Assembly: GCF_016907975.1 (NCBI RefSeq)
Contig: NZ_JAFBCY010000003.1
Location: 62,001-126,000, forward strand
Length of the DNA stretch: 64,000 nt
Direction: 5' to 3'
Source of the DNA: Methylopila capsulata
GTDB lineage: Bacteria > Pseudomonadota > Alphaproteobacteria > Rhizobiales > Methylopilaceae
Below, one piece after another: positions 42,466 to 50,192 of this stretch. The notes under the pieces are model-generated. The model searched no databases. It saw only the letters and a program-made list of their open reading frames with translations, and had not been told where the DNA came from. A program made the position numbers and the translations under genes. Numbering within the stretch: position 1 is the first letter of the stretch; the number at the start of each line of letters is the position of its first letter.

Positions 42466-43818
42466 TTACAGCCGCAGCACCCGCGGGCCCCTCCCCCGGG
42501 CGCCGAGCATCAGATGCGTCACAGCCCAGACGAGGGCGTCGACGCGGTCGGGCGAGCGGCCGTTGGCGAGGCCGTCGAGGCCGAACGCGGCCATCTCGTC
42601 CTCGAGCGCAGGATGGGCGCCGACATGGGCCACCCGCCCTTGCGCGTAGAGAGCTGCGACCGGCTCGGCCCTCAGCCATTTGCCCCGCGTGGCCCTGACG
42701 GCGACGACGGGCACGCCGGGGTCGACCTGCGCGATCACGGAACGCACCATCTCGCCGCCCTGGTTCACCTCCGCCACCAGCGCGTCGGCCTCGAGCCGGC
42801 GGTGCAGCGCGACCGCGCGGGCGGCCCAGAGCTCCGGCCGGGCGGCGTGGGCGGTTTCGTCCGCCAGCACATAGGCCCGGTCGTTCGCGCCCAGCCCCAC
42901 CGCCACCAGCCCGCAGGCGTCGGAGCGTTTCCCGCCGCCCGCCGGCGGATCGACGGCGACCACGATGCGCTTCAGCTCCGGCGCCTCCCGCACCCGGGAG
43001 CGCTCGATCGCCTCGCGGCTCCAGAGCGCGTCCTCGTCGTCCTCCAGCAGCTCGCCGTCGAGCTCCTGCCGGCCGAGCCGGGTGCCGGCGTAGGTCCCGA
43101 CCACCGCTTCGAGAAAGCGCGGCGCGAGGTTCGCGGCGTTCATCCGCGTGGTCGCCCGCGACACCGCGGTGGCGGGGTCGGCCAGCAGCCGCTTGATCAG
43201 CGGCACGGCGCGCGGCGTGGTGGTCGCGAGCTGGCGCGGCCGCTCGCCGAGGCGAAGTCCGAACTGCAGCATGTCCCATGTCTCCTGCGGGTGGCGCCAT
43301 TTGGCGACCTCGTCGCACCAGGCGGCCTCGAACTGGGGCCCGCGCAGCGCCTCCGGATCCTCGGCGGAAAAGCCCTGCGCGATCGCGCCGTTCGGCCAGA
43401 CGAGGCGCTTGCGCGTCGGCTCGTAGCTCGGCCGTTCGGCCGGCGGGCTCACCGCCAGCAGGCCGGACACGCCGTCGATCATCACCTCGCGCAGGTCGGC
43501 GTAGGTCTCCGCCACCAGCGCGATGCGGCCGACCGGAGCGGCCGCGAAGCCCTCCCGGCCGAAGACCAGCCCCCGCACCCACTCGGCGCCGGCGCGGGTC
43601 TTGCCCGCGCCCCGCCCGCCCAGCATCAGCCAGGTCGTCCAGTCGCCGGCCGGGGGCGTCTGGTCGGTCCGCGCCCAGATCGGCCAGAGGCCCGCCAGAG
43701 CCTCGACGTCCCTAGGCCTCAGGGAGGCCAGGAACCTGTTCGTCGTGCTCGGCGCGCATGCGAGCAAGTCGGCGCGCAAGCTCGTCCCGGAGGGCGTCGA
43801 CATCGACGGGTCCGCCAT
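42466..43818 (-). CDS. GTA large terminase subunit (RcGTA gp2-like)
   Basis: A 450-residue DNA packaging motor. Walker A is LGGRGAGKT (near residue 68), Walker B-like region FEAAWCDEVAKW (near 164) and the nuclease part contains VVAVDPPAGG with the metal-binding Asp, VAEVNQGGEMV, and the final DRVDALVWAVTHLM. It cuts and pumps host DNA into capsids. ATG 43818 was preferred over ATG 43803, as a purine-rich sequence lies upstream; either start lies inside the gp1 gene, giving an overlap of about 100 bases. Confidence 0.95.
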   Translation of the reverse strand: MADPSMSTPSGTSLRADLLACAPSTTNRFLASLRPRDVEALAGLWPIWARTDQTPPAGDWTTWLMLGGRGAGKTRAGAEWVRGLVFGREGFAAAPVGRIALVAETYADLREVMIDGVSGLLAVSPPAERPSYEPTRKRLVWPNGAIAQGFSAEDPEALRGPQFEAAWCDEVAKWRHPQETWDMLQFGLRLGERPRQLATTTPRAVPLIKRLLADPATAVSRATTRMNAANLAPRFLEAVVGTYAGTRLGRQELDGELLEDDEDALWSREAIERSRVREAPELKRIVVAVDPPAGGGKRSDACGLVAVGLGANDRAYVLADETAHAARPELWAARAVALHRRLEADALVAEVNQGGEMVRSVIAQVDPGVPVVAVRATRGKWLRAEPVAALYAQGRVAHVGAHPALEDEMAAFGLDGLANGRSPDRVDALVWAVTHLMLGARGRGPRVLRL

Positions 43819-44212
43819 TCTCGTCCCCCCGTCCGCCGGCGCGCGCCTCGTCCCGATCGAGCGCGGCCAAATCCTTCAGCGTGCGCACCAGCGCGCCGAG
43901 CGTCTTGGCGGCCCGCTCCGCCTCGTCGAGCCCGCTCCCGCCGGATTTTGCGAGCAGCGGCTCGATGGCGGCCAGCCGTTCGTCGACCCGCAGCCGCAGC
44001 CGGCGCACGGTCTCCAGCCGATCGACCGCCGGCCGGCCCCAGCCTTCGCGCGCCACCATGCGGCAGAGCGCCTGACCGGAGACGCCGATCCGCTGGGCGA
44101 TCTCCGCCTGGGTCAGGCTCGTGGTCTCGATCAGCCGCCGCGCCTCGGCGATGGTCTCGGCGGACGCACGCGGCTTCGGCCCGGCTTTGGGCGCAGCGTC
44201 GAACTCCGTCAT
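43712..44212 (-). CDS. GTA small terminase-like protein (RcGTA gp1-like)
   Basis: A 166-residue protein. The N-terminal half is a helix-turn-helix (ETIAEARRLIETTSLTQAEIAQRIGVSGQALCRMVAREGW), followed by long helices (LRVDERLAAIEPLLAKS; LARRLARMRAEHDEQVPGL). This matches the first gene of RcGTA-type clusters, which acts as the small terminase. First gene after the promoter at 44284-44312; the 3' end overlaps the large terminase gene by 107 bases, so the two products are coupled. Confidence 0.85.
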   Translation of the reverse strand: MTEFDAAPKAGPKPRASAETIAEARRLIETTSLTQAEIAQRIGVSGQALCRMVAREGWGRPAVDRLETVRRLRLRVDERLAAIEPLLAKSGGSGLDEAERAAKTLGALVRTLKDLAALDRDEARAGGRGDENGGPVDVDALRDELARRLARMRAEHDEQVPGLPEA

Positions 44213-44283
44213 GGAAGGCCTCCCTCTCGGGGCGTGGAAGGCGTCGCCGCCGTCCCTCGCCCGCAGTTCTGGAGCATGGGAGA

Positions 44284-44312
44284 AACCTACCCGAGCAGCG
44301 TCACGCTGTCAA
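44284..44312 (-). promoter_or_regulatory. Sigma-70-like promoter of the GTA cluster
   Basis: On the minus strand TTGACA (44312-44307), a 17-base spacer and TAGGTT (44289-44284) form a near-consensus promoter with the start of transcription about 65 bases before gp1. An AT-rich region lies immediately upstream. Confidence 0.7.
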
Positions 44313-44321
44313 TGCATATTT

Positions 44322-44333
44322 TCCTAGTTAGGA
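44322..44333. promoter_or_regulatory. Operator-like palindrome upstream of the GTA promoter
   Basis: TCCTA-GT-TAGGA is a perfect 12-bp palindrome whose near edge is nine bases from the -35 element, the place where an activator (or repressor) of the cluster could bind. The protein is not known. Confidence 0.45.
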
Positions 44334-44499
44334 TTTTTAGCTGATCAGGAGCGGAGCTTTGTGGGAGGGCCGGCGGCGCGCTGGGTCATGGCTCCGATGA
44401 CTTGGCGGAGCCGGCTTAGGCCAATCTGGAGGCCCGCTGCGACGCGCGCTACGTCACGCACTCCGCGCCGGACCGGTAGGCAATGCGCGGTCTCGCCCG

Positions 44500-44514
44500 T
44501 TAACCGCCCGTGAA
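44500..44514. promoter_or_regulatory. Near-CtrA box in the GTA upstream region
   Basis: TTAA-N7-TGAA differs by one base from the CtrA consensus TTAA-N7-TTAA. It is about 290 bases from the gp1 start. CtrA is known to be required for GTA expression in Rhodobacter; here binding is only a possibility. Confidence 0.3.
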
Positions 44515-44543
44515 CCGTCTGAACCGGAGATGAACCTTATTAT

Positions 44544-44689
44544 TAGAATAAATTCAGAATGGCTGAGCTAACGTCGCGCCGCGTCCAGGGTGTCCCCCGT
44601 CCGAAAGACGCTGCGCCGGAATTCCGCCCCTCTCCGGTTCAGGCCCCTTAGACGATGCTCAACCGTTGGGGAGCGGTTGAGCGCCTTTT
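44544..44689 (+). ncRNA. Candidate small RNA with terminator
   Basis: A weak plus-strand promoter (TGAACC at 44520, 18-base spacer, TAGAAT at 44544-44549) is followed about 110 bases later by a terminator-like hairpin, GCTCAACCG (44657-44665) and CGGTTGAGC (44674-44682), then GCCTTTT. There is no reading frame of note between them and no upstream plus-strand gene that would need this terminator. Speculative. Confidence 0.25.
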
Positions 44690-44787
44690 CCGCTCCCTGC
44701 GTTTGGGTTCACCCCGTCCGGATCGTCGCGGGCCAGCGGTTCTCGAGCCTTGTGGAAGCCTACCCAGCGAGCGTCGGGCGTTCGGGT

Positions 44788-45969
44788 CTAGCCAGTCACG
44801 GCAAGCACCCGCGCGCGGATGTCGACGCGCGGGTCACGCGCGAGCCGGGGGCGAAGGTCAGCGGCCAGCGCTCGGGCGCGGGCGGCGGCGCCCGGCTGGG
44901 CGTAGGCGTCGCGGACGGCCGCGCGGAAGGCCTCCGCGCTGCGCTCCTCGCGGGAAACGACCCGCATGACGCCCGCCTCCGCAGCCCGGCGGGCGTGGTA
45001 GCCCTGCTCCAGATGCTGGGGCGCCGCCACCTGCGGCAGGCCGGCGCCGAGGCCGAGGCACAGGATGCCATGCTGGCCCGCGCTCAGCAGCAGGCGGGTG
45101 CGGCGGGCGATCAGATCGACAGGCACGGGGGCGGGCTCGACGGTCACGCCGCGGGCCGCGAGTCGCGCGGCGTCTGCGGCGTCGAGGCCGGGGATGAAGG
45201 CCCGGGTCGGGGCGCCGAGGTCTTCCAGCGCCTCCATCAACGCCGGGTTGCCGCGCTCGGTGGTGGAGAAGTAGACGAAGATCTCCTCGCCGGAGCCGTC
45301 GGAAGGGGCGGTCGGGAGATCGGCCACCGGCGGCAGCAGCGGACGCCTCCTCAGCCCGTCGTAGGGATCGAGCATCGGCAGCGTCCGCGCGAGCTGGTCG
45401 TCGGACGCATAGACCGCCGGCAGCCGGTCGATCTCGGGAACGCCGAGCGGCGTGGCGGCGCGGTTGACGGCCGCGACGATGTCGCGCTCGTCGTAGAGCC
45501 GCTCGGCGTGCTCGGGCATGAAGATCGGGAACGCGGCCATGTCCGGCGGCGGGCAGGAGTAGCCGACGCCGATCGCGACCGCGGTAACGCCGAGGCCACG
45601 CGCGGCCATCAGCGCGCAGGGCGCGAAGTCGCCGACCACCAGCGAGATTTGGCGGCAGCGGATCACCTCCTGCCACCAGGCGATCTGGCGGCTCAGAAAC
45701 CCGTCGTCGCGGAAGCCGAGATCCCCGAGGAACTCGCCCCAGGTGGCGGTGGGGACCCTGCCCGGTCCACGACGGCGGGACTCGTCGGGCTGGAAACTCG
45801 CGCCGGGAAACACAAGCTCGCAGACCGGATCGAGCTCGGCCGCGTGCTCCATCCGGCACAGGGCCGCGTCGAAGACGAAACGGTCGCCGAGGGCTTCGGC
45901 GACCGTTTTCAGCGTGACGACATGGCCGCGCCCGGCCCCGCCTTCCCACGCGAGCAGCGCGCGGCGCAT
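44788..45969 (-). CDS. Glycosyltransferase-like protein, family 1 (YjiC/EryCIII type)
   Basis: A 393-residue GT-B fold protein. The N-terminal ALLAWEGGAGRGHVVTLKTVAEAL is the acceptor-domain entry of UDP-glycosyltransferase-like proteins; the C-terminal domain has EEIFVYFSTTERGNP, LLLSAGQHGILCLGLGAGLPQVAAPQHLEQGYHARRA, equivalent to the donor-binding signature (HGGxGS...PQ..DQ..NA..), though the His-Gly-Gly is degenerate. It lies three bases after the beta-barrel gene, so the two are co-transcribed. Donor and acceptor are unknown. Confidence 0.7.
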   Translation of the reverse strand: MRRALLAWEGGAGRGHVVTLKTVAEALGDRFVFDAALCRMEHAAELDPVCELVFPGASFQPDESRRRGPGRVPTATWGEFLGDLGFRDDGFLSRQIAWWQEVIRCRQISLVVGDFAPCALMAARGLGVTAVAIGVGYSCPPPDMAAFPIFMPEHAERLYDERDIVAAVNRAATPLGVPEIDRLPAVYASDDQLARTLPMLDPYDGLRRRPLLPPVADLPTAPSDGSGEEIFVYFSTTERGNPALMEALEDLGAPTRAFIPGLDAADAARLAARGVTVEPAPVPVDLIARRTRLLLSAGQHGILCLGLGAGLPQVAAPQHLEQGYHARRAAEAGVMRVVSREERSAEAFRAAVRDAYAQPGAAARARALAADLRPRLARDPRVDIRARVLAVTG

Positions 45970-45972
45970 GGC

Positions 45973-46869
45973 TTACTGCGGGTAGCAGGGACCGCAGGAG
46001 CTTTCGCCGCCGCACGTCGGAGGCGGCGGCGGCGGCGTGACGCCGGCCGACCTGCGCTTGCGCGAGGAGGTCGCGAACAGGTCGTCCTTCAGCCAGTTCG
46101 GCGGGTCGCTCTCGCGGTGACGGGCGATCAGGGTCTTGTCGCCGCCGCCGAAGTAGACCTTCAGGCCGCCCCAGACCGCCTTGTAGTCCTTCTCGCCGAG
46201 GCGCCCCTCGACGAAGGCCGAGGAGTCGAAGCCGGCGACCGGCAGCGCGATCTCCGTGCCAAGCGCCGCGGCGTGCTTGCGGCCGGTGTAGCGGTGGCCG
46301 GCCGAGACCTTCCAGTCGTCGGTGACGTAGTAGCTCACGTCGACATAGTCGAAGAACGAGCCGCCCTTGCGGGTCCGCTCGGTCGCGCTCGAACCGCCGC
46401 CGATGCGCTCGTAGCCCAGCACGCCGGACAGGGTCAGCCGGCCGAAATAGGCCTCGCCCTCGGCGCCGATCTTGGCGTTCCACGAATTGAGCCGGTCGTC
46501 GAAGCCGATCCCGGAGCCATAGACGCCGAACAGGTAGCTCGCCGGGTCGCGGGTGAAGAGATGGCCGGCGCCGCCGCCGACGAAGTCGCCACGCTTCGAC
46601 GCCGCGATGCCGTCGACCTGCGCGCCGAAGCGCTCGCCGAGCGGCAGCGTGACCGAGGCCAGCCCGCCGCCGACGAAGTCGCCGCTGCGGCCGAAGCGGC
46701 CATCCGCCCAGCCGCCGAAGCCTTCGACCTTGCCGTTCAGCACGTCGACCGCGGGAGCGAGCCCGGCGCTCTCCGAAAACATGTCAGCGGCCCGAACCGG
46801 CGCCCCCGCGCCGAGCGCAAGCCCAATCGCGGCGCCCGACAGGAGCGCCGTCTTCAATCTCATGTGCAT
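45973..46869 (-). CDS. Secreted beta-barrel-like outer-membrane protein
   Basis: A 298-residue protein with a signal peptide (LKTALLSGAAIGLALGAGAPVRAAD, cut near residue 28). The body alternates aromatic/glycine strands (KVEGFGGWADGRFGRSGDFVGGGLASVTLPLG; YVDVSYYVTDDWKVSAGHRYTGRK), as in small outer-membrane barrels. The C-terminal tail contains a P6 run and a cysteine cluster (CGGESSCGPCYPQ). Start ATG 46869 or 46863. It precedes the glycosyltransferase gene with a three-base gap. No specific family is recognised. Confidence 0.6.
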   Translation of the reverse strand: MHMRLKTALLSGAAIGLALGAGAPVRAADMFSESAGLAPAVDVLNGKVEGFGGWADGRFGRSGDFVGGGLASVTLPLGERFGAQVDGIAASKRGDFVGGGAGHLFTRDPASYLFGVYGSGIGFDDRLNSWNAKIGAEGEAYFGRLTLSGVLGYERIGGGSSATERTRKGGSFFDYVDVSYYVTDDWKVSAGHRYTGRKHAAALGTEIALPVAGFDSSAFVEGRLGEKDYKAVWGGLKVYFGGGDKTLIARHRESDPPNWLKDDLFATSSRKRRSAGVTPPPPPPTCGGESSCGPCYPQ

Positions 46870-46967
46870 GTGATCTCGCTCCCCCCGGGCGAATCGTCAG
46901 AGCCAAAAAGAGACCACACTCCTCGTGCGCTGACCAGCGTCCGATCGGATGATCCGGGGGTCGTCGG

Positions 46968-49184
46968 TCAGCCCCTCGCCCCGCCGCTCGCGCTGCGCAG
47001 CTCGGGGGCTTGGCCGCCGGTCAGGAGGCCCAGGAGGTCGGGCTCGGAGAGCGGTCGCGCGAGGTAGAATCCCTGAACCTCGTCGCAGGAATCGACGCGG
47101 AGCAGCATGAGCTGCTCGGGGGTTTCGACGCCCTCGGCGGTGACGGTAAGGCCCAAAGCGCGGCCAAGGCCGAGGATCGCCTGCACGATGGCGCGCGCCT
47201 CGCCGCGGGGCCCGAGATCCGCCACGAAGCGGCGGTCGATCTTGATGGCGTCGAACGGGAAGCTGCGGAGATAGCCGAGGGAGGAGTAGCCGGTTCCGAA
47301 ATCGTCCATCGCCAGGCGGACGCCGAGGGCCTTCAGCTCCAGCATCACCGCGCGGGCTCGGTCGGCGTCCTCGATCAGCACGCTTTCGGTGATCTCGATC
47401 TCGAGCCGGCTGGGCTCCAGACCGGAGCTGAGAAGCGCGTCCGCCACGACGGCCGCGAGCTGGTCGTCGCGCATCTGGACAGCGGACACGTTCACGGAGA
47501 CGCCGATCTCCGGCCAGCGCGCGGCGGCGGCGCAGGCGGCCCGCATCACCCATTCGCCGATCGGGACGATCAGCCCGGTCTCCTCGGCGAGCGGAATGAA
47601 TTCCGACGGGCTGACCAGCCCGCGGGTCGGATGGCGCCATCGCAGCAGCGCCTCGGCCCGACGGACGCGCATCGAGCGCGTGTCGTAGCGCGGCTGGAAG
47701 TCCAGCGTGAACTCGCGCCGCTCAAGCCCCTGCCAGAGCTCGGCCTCGAGCTTCCGGCGCCCGAGGATCTTCTCGTTCATTTCGCTTGCGAAGAAGCGGT
47801 AGGTGCCCCGGCCGGCCTCCTTGGCGCGGTAGAGCGCGAGGTCGGCGTGCCGCATCAGCTCGCCCGCGTCGCAGTCCGGCTCCGGCATCGCCACGCCGAT
47901 CGACAGGCCGACGCGGACCTCGCCAAAGGCGTGCCGGATCGGCGCCGCCACGGTCGCGATCAGCCGCCGGCAGAGCCGCTCGACGCCCTCCTGGTCGAGG
48001 CCTGCGGCCACAACCACGAACTCGTCGCCGCCGACCCGCGCGACGAGGTCGCCCTCGGGCAGGCTGCGGCGCAGCCGCTCCGCGACCTGCTGCAGCACCT
48101 CGTCGCCGGCGGCGTGGCCATGGGCGTCGTTGACCGGCTTGAAGCGGTCAAGGTCGAGGAACAGCAGCGCCGGGCGCGCCGCCGGGTCCTGCAGGCGCTC
48201 CTCCATGTGCCGGTCGAGCATCAGCCGGTTCGGCAGCCCGGTGGTGGCGTCGTGCATCGCCTTGCGCTCGACGTCGCGGTAGGCGGCCTGGAGCCGGCGT
48301 TCGCTCGCGCGGATCAGGCCCGTCGCGCGGCGGGAGTCGTGCACGAACAGCGCGAGCAGGAAGGCCATGGCCGCGCCCGCGCAGAACACCAGCGGCAGCA
48401 CCATGTCCACCAGTCGCCGGCCGGGGCGCTCCGGGTCCCAGCGCAGCGTGATGGGAGAGCCGTTCTCGAGGGCGAGACGGACGGACGGCGCGGCGGCGGC
48501 GTCCGCCGCGTCCCGCGCGACGCGGAGGTTGTCGACGAAGTAGCGCGACCCGAGCGCCTTCAGCCGCGCCGGCGTCATGCGCTCCGCGAACAGCATCACG
48601 GAGGCCGGCCCCGGGACCGGCGTCACCGTCCAGTCGGCGCCGGTCGAGATCGCCGCGGCCGAGACGATCGCCGGATGGCCGCCGACCGTCAGCAGGCCGG
48701 GCGTCGGCGCCGTCGCGTTGTCGCCGGCGGCCTGACGCGCGCGGGCGATCAGGTCGGCGACCGAGGGGCCAAACGTGTCCTCGACCGTGGAGGAGCTCAG
48801 GGCGCCGTCGACGAGCGCGTAGCGCGTCTCTCCCGCCGGTCCCACCACGAAGACATGGGTGAACCCCAGCCGGTTGAACACGGTGTCGCCGAGGTTGGCC
48901 TGGGTGTAGGCCCAGTCGATGTCGACCCGGACATGCAGGTTGGCGTAGGCCGCGCCCCAGGCGGCGTAGTCCTCGAGCGTCGTCGCGAGCAGGTCCCGCC
49001 GCCCCTGCCAGGCGTGGCTCTCGAGCGCGATCGAGCGCCGTTCGGCGGTGACGTCCTGGTCGTCGGCGATCCAGGTCAGCAGCGCGAAGGCGACCACGAA
49101 GGCGAACACGATCGCCCCGACCAGCGCCGTCATGGCGCGGCGCCCCAGCGCGGCCGCCGCCGCGGCGTCCTGATCATGCGACAT
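46968..49184 (-). CDS. CHASE4-like GGDEF/EAL cyclic di-GMP protein
   Basis: A 738-residue membrane signalling protein. Membrane segments (about 17-40 and 270-292) enclose a CHASE4-like periplasmic domain with DDQDVTAERRSIALES and ETRYALVDG. The GGDEF domain has an intact RVGGDEF and DLDRFKPVND; the residue at the inhibitory-site arginine is Pro, so product inhibition is probably absent. The EAL domain has AEALLRW, SVNVSAVQM, MDDFGTGYSSL and AEGVET, so it looks active as a phosphodiesterase. ATG 49184 starts the family-like sequence. It is a single gene with no partner. Confidence 0.93.
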   Translation of the reverse strand: MSHDQDAAAAAALGRRAMTALVGAIVFAFVVAFALLTWIADDQDVTAERRSIALESHAWQGRRDLLATTLEDYAAWGAAYANLHVRVDIDWAYTQANLGDTVFNRLGFTHVFVVGPAGETRYALVDGALSSSTVEDTFGPSVADLIARARQAAGDNATAPTPGLLTVGGHPAIVSAAAISTGADWTVTPVPGPASVMLFAERMTPARLKALGSRYFVDNLRVARDAADAAAAPSVRLALENGSPITLRWDPERPGRRLVDMVLPLVFCAGAAMAFLLALFVHDSRRATGLIRASERRLQAAYRDVERKAMHDATTGLPNRLMLDRHMEERLQDPAARPALLFLDLDRFKPVNDAHGHAAGDEVLQQVAERLRRSLPEGDLVARVGGDEFVVVAAGLDQEGVERLCRRLIATVAAPIRHAFGEVRVGLSIGVAMPEPDCDAGELMRHADLALYRAKEAGRGTYRFFASEMNEKILGRRKLEAELWQGLERREFTLDFQPRYDTRSMRVRRAEALLRWRHPTRGLVSPSEFIPLAEETGLIVPIGEWVMRAACAAAARWPEIGVSVNVSAVQMRDDQLAAVVADALLSSGLEPSRLEIEITESVLIEDADRARAVMLELKALGVRLAMDDFGTGYSSLGYLRSFPFDAIKIDRRFVADLGPRGEARAIVQAILGLGRALGLTVTAEGVETPEQLMLLRVDSCDEVQGFYLARPLSEPDLLGLLTGGQAPELRSASGGARG

Positions 49185-49341
49185 CTTCGCTCGCCCCCGA
49201 TGCGGGGGGCATCCTGGCGCCAAAGACTAAAGATTTCGGCGCCGCGACCCGCTCGGCGGCCTGTTTCGCCGGGAGCTTGAGGGCGGATCGCCCAACGGCG
49301 TCGCAGATTGCGCGGGCGCCCGGCAGAAAGTGCCGGGCCGG

Positions 49342-49356
49342 TTAACCCGTCGTTAA
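49342..49356. promoter_or_regulatory. Perfect CtrA-type box upstream of minCDE
   Basis: TTAA-CCCGTCG-TTAA matches the CtrA consensus exactly, 61 bases before the minC start; a further half-site TTAACC is at 49391-49396, close to the expected promoter. In Sinorhizobium CtrA is known to control minCDE, which supports the assignment. Confidence 0.7.
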
Positions 49357-49417
49357 CCACGGGAGCGTCAACTCAGCTGGCAACGCTTCGTTAACCCTCC
49401 TGATTCCGGGACCGCTC

Positions 49418-50146
49418 GTGTCGCAAGCCGCTCTCCAGATCGTGCCGAAGCCGGCCGACGCCGTCTCCGAGACCGCCGCCAAGCGGCGTCCCATCCGTTT
49501 CCGCGGCCGCTCCTTCATGGCGCTGGTGCTCGCCCCCGAGCAGCCGCTCGAGGAGTGGTACGCCGAGCTCGACGGCCTCACCGCAGGCTCGCCCGGCTTC
49601 TTCGGCGAGCGCCCGGTCGTGCTCGACGTCTCCGGCATCAAGCTGTCCCCCCGCCTGCTCGCCGCCCTGCTGGGCGAGCTCGACATCCGCAAGGTGCGGA
49701 TCATCGGGGTGGAGGGCTGCGACCCGAAGTTCCTCGACGGCCCCAACGCCCGGCTCGCCATGCCGGTCGGCGGACGGGCGGCCGGCGAGATCTCGGCCAA
49801 GGAAGCGGCCGCGGCCTCGACCACCTCGCTCGTGATCGACCACCCCGTGCGCTCGGGCCAGAGCATCTCGTTCCAGGGCGACGTCACCATCTGCGGCTCG
49901 GTCGCCTCCGGCGCCGAGATCGTGGCGGGCGGCTCCATCCACGTCTACGGCGCGCTCCGCGGCCGGGCGATCGCGGGCTCCGCCGGCGACGGCAAGGCGC
50001 GCATCTTCTGCCGCAAGCTCGACGCCGAACTGCTGGCGATCGACGGCGTCTACATGACCACCGACGAGCTGGACAAGGCGCTCCGCGGCAAGCCCGTCCG
50101 CGCCCAGCTCGACGGCGAAATCCTGCGCGTTCACGCGCTCGACTGA
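49418..50146 (+). CDS. minC: Septum site-determining protein MinC
   Basis: A 242-residue FtsZ-assembly inhibitor. The N-terminal domain (about 15-110) has RFRGRSFMALVLAPEQPLEEWYAELD; the C-terminal beta-helix (about 140-240) has HPVRSGQSISFQGDVTICGSVASGAEIVAGGSIHVYGALRGRAIAG, the MinD-binding MinC_C signature. GTG 49418 is the first start after the promoter region. First gene of minCDE. Confidence 0.95.
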   Translation: MSQAALQIVPKPADAVSETAAKRRPIRFRGRSFMALVLAPEQPLEEWYAELDGLTAGSPGFFGERPVVLDVSGIKLSPRLLAALLGELDIRKVRIIGVEGCDPKFLDGPNARLAMPVGGRAAGEISAKEAAAASTTSLVIDHPVRSGQSISFQGDVTICGSVASGAEIVAGGSIHVYGALRGRAIAGSAGDGKARIFCRKLDAELLAIDGVYMTTDELDKALRGKPVRAQLDGEILRVHALD

Positions 50147-50192
50147 TCTTTCGACGAACGACACGACACAACGATTTTTGGAGAGAAGTCAC

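Larger units (their letters stand above)
44213..44787. other. 575-base intergenic regulatory region upstream of the GTA cluster
   Basis: No supported gene. It contains the GTA promoter and palindrome (44284-44333), a near-CtrA site TTAA-N7-TGAA (44500-44514), three TGAACC repeats (44511, 44520, 44531), an AT-rich stretch (about 44536-44558) unusual for this genome, and a hairpin followed by TTTT on the plus strand (44657-44689). Confidence 0.7.

Noticed and set aside
25868-44212. A regular temperate prophage
   Set aside because: No integrase, repressor, replication or tail-fibre-switch gene, and gene order and families match RcGTA; a GTA is the better explanation.
40756-44331. A 1191-codon plus-strand frame through the portal and terminase region
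   Set aside because: Antisense shadow; its translation has no recognisable domain, whereas the minus strand encodes portal and both terminase subunits. Only the separate frame at 42062-42457 has a signal peptide and a ribosome site.
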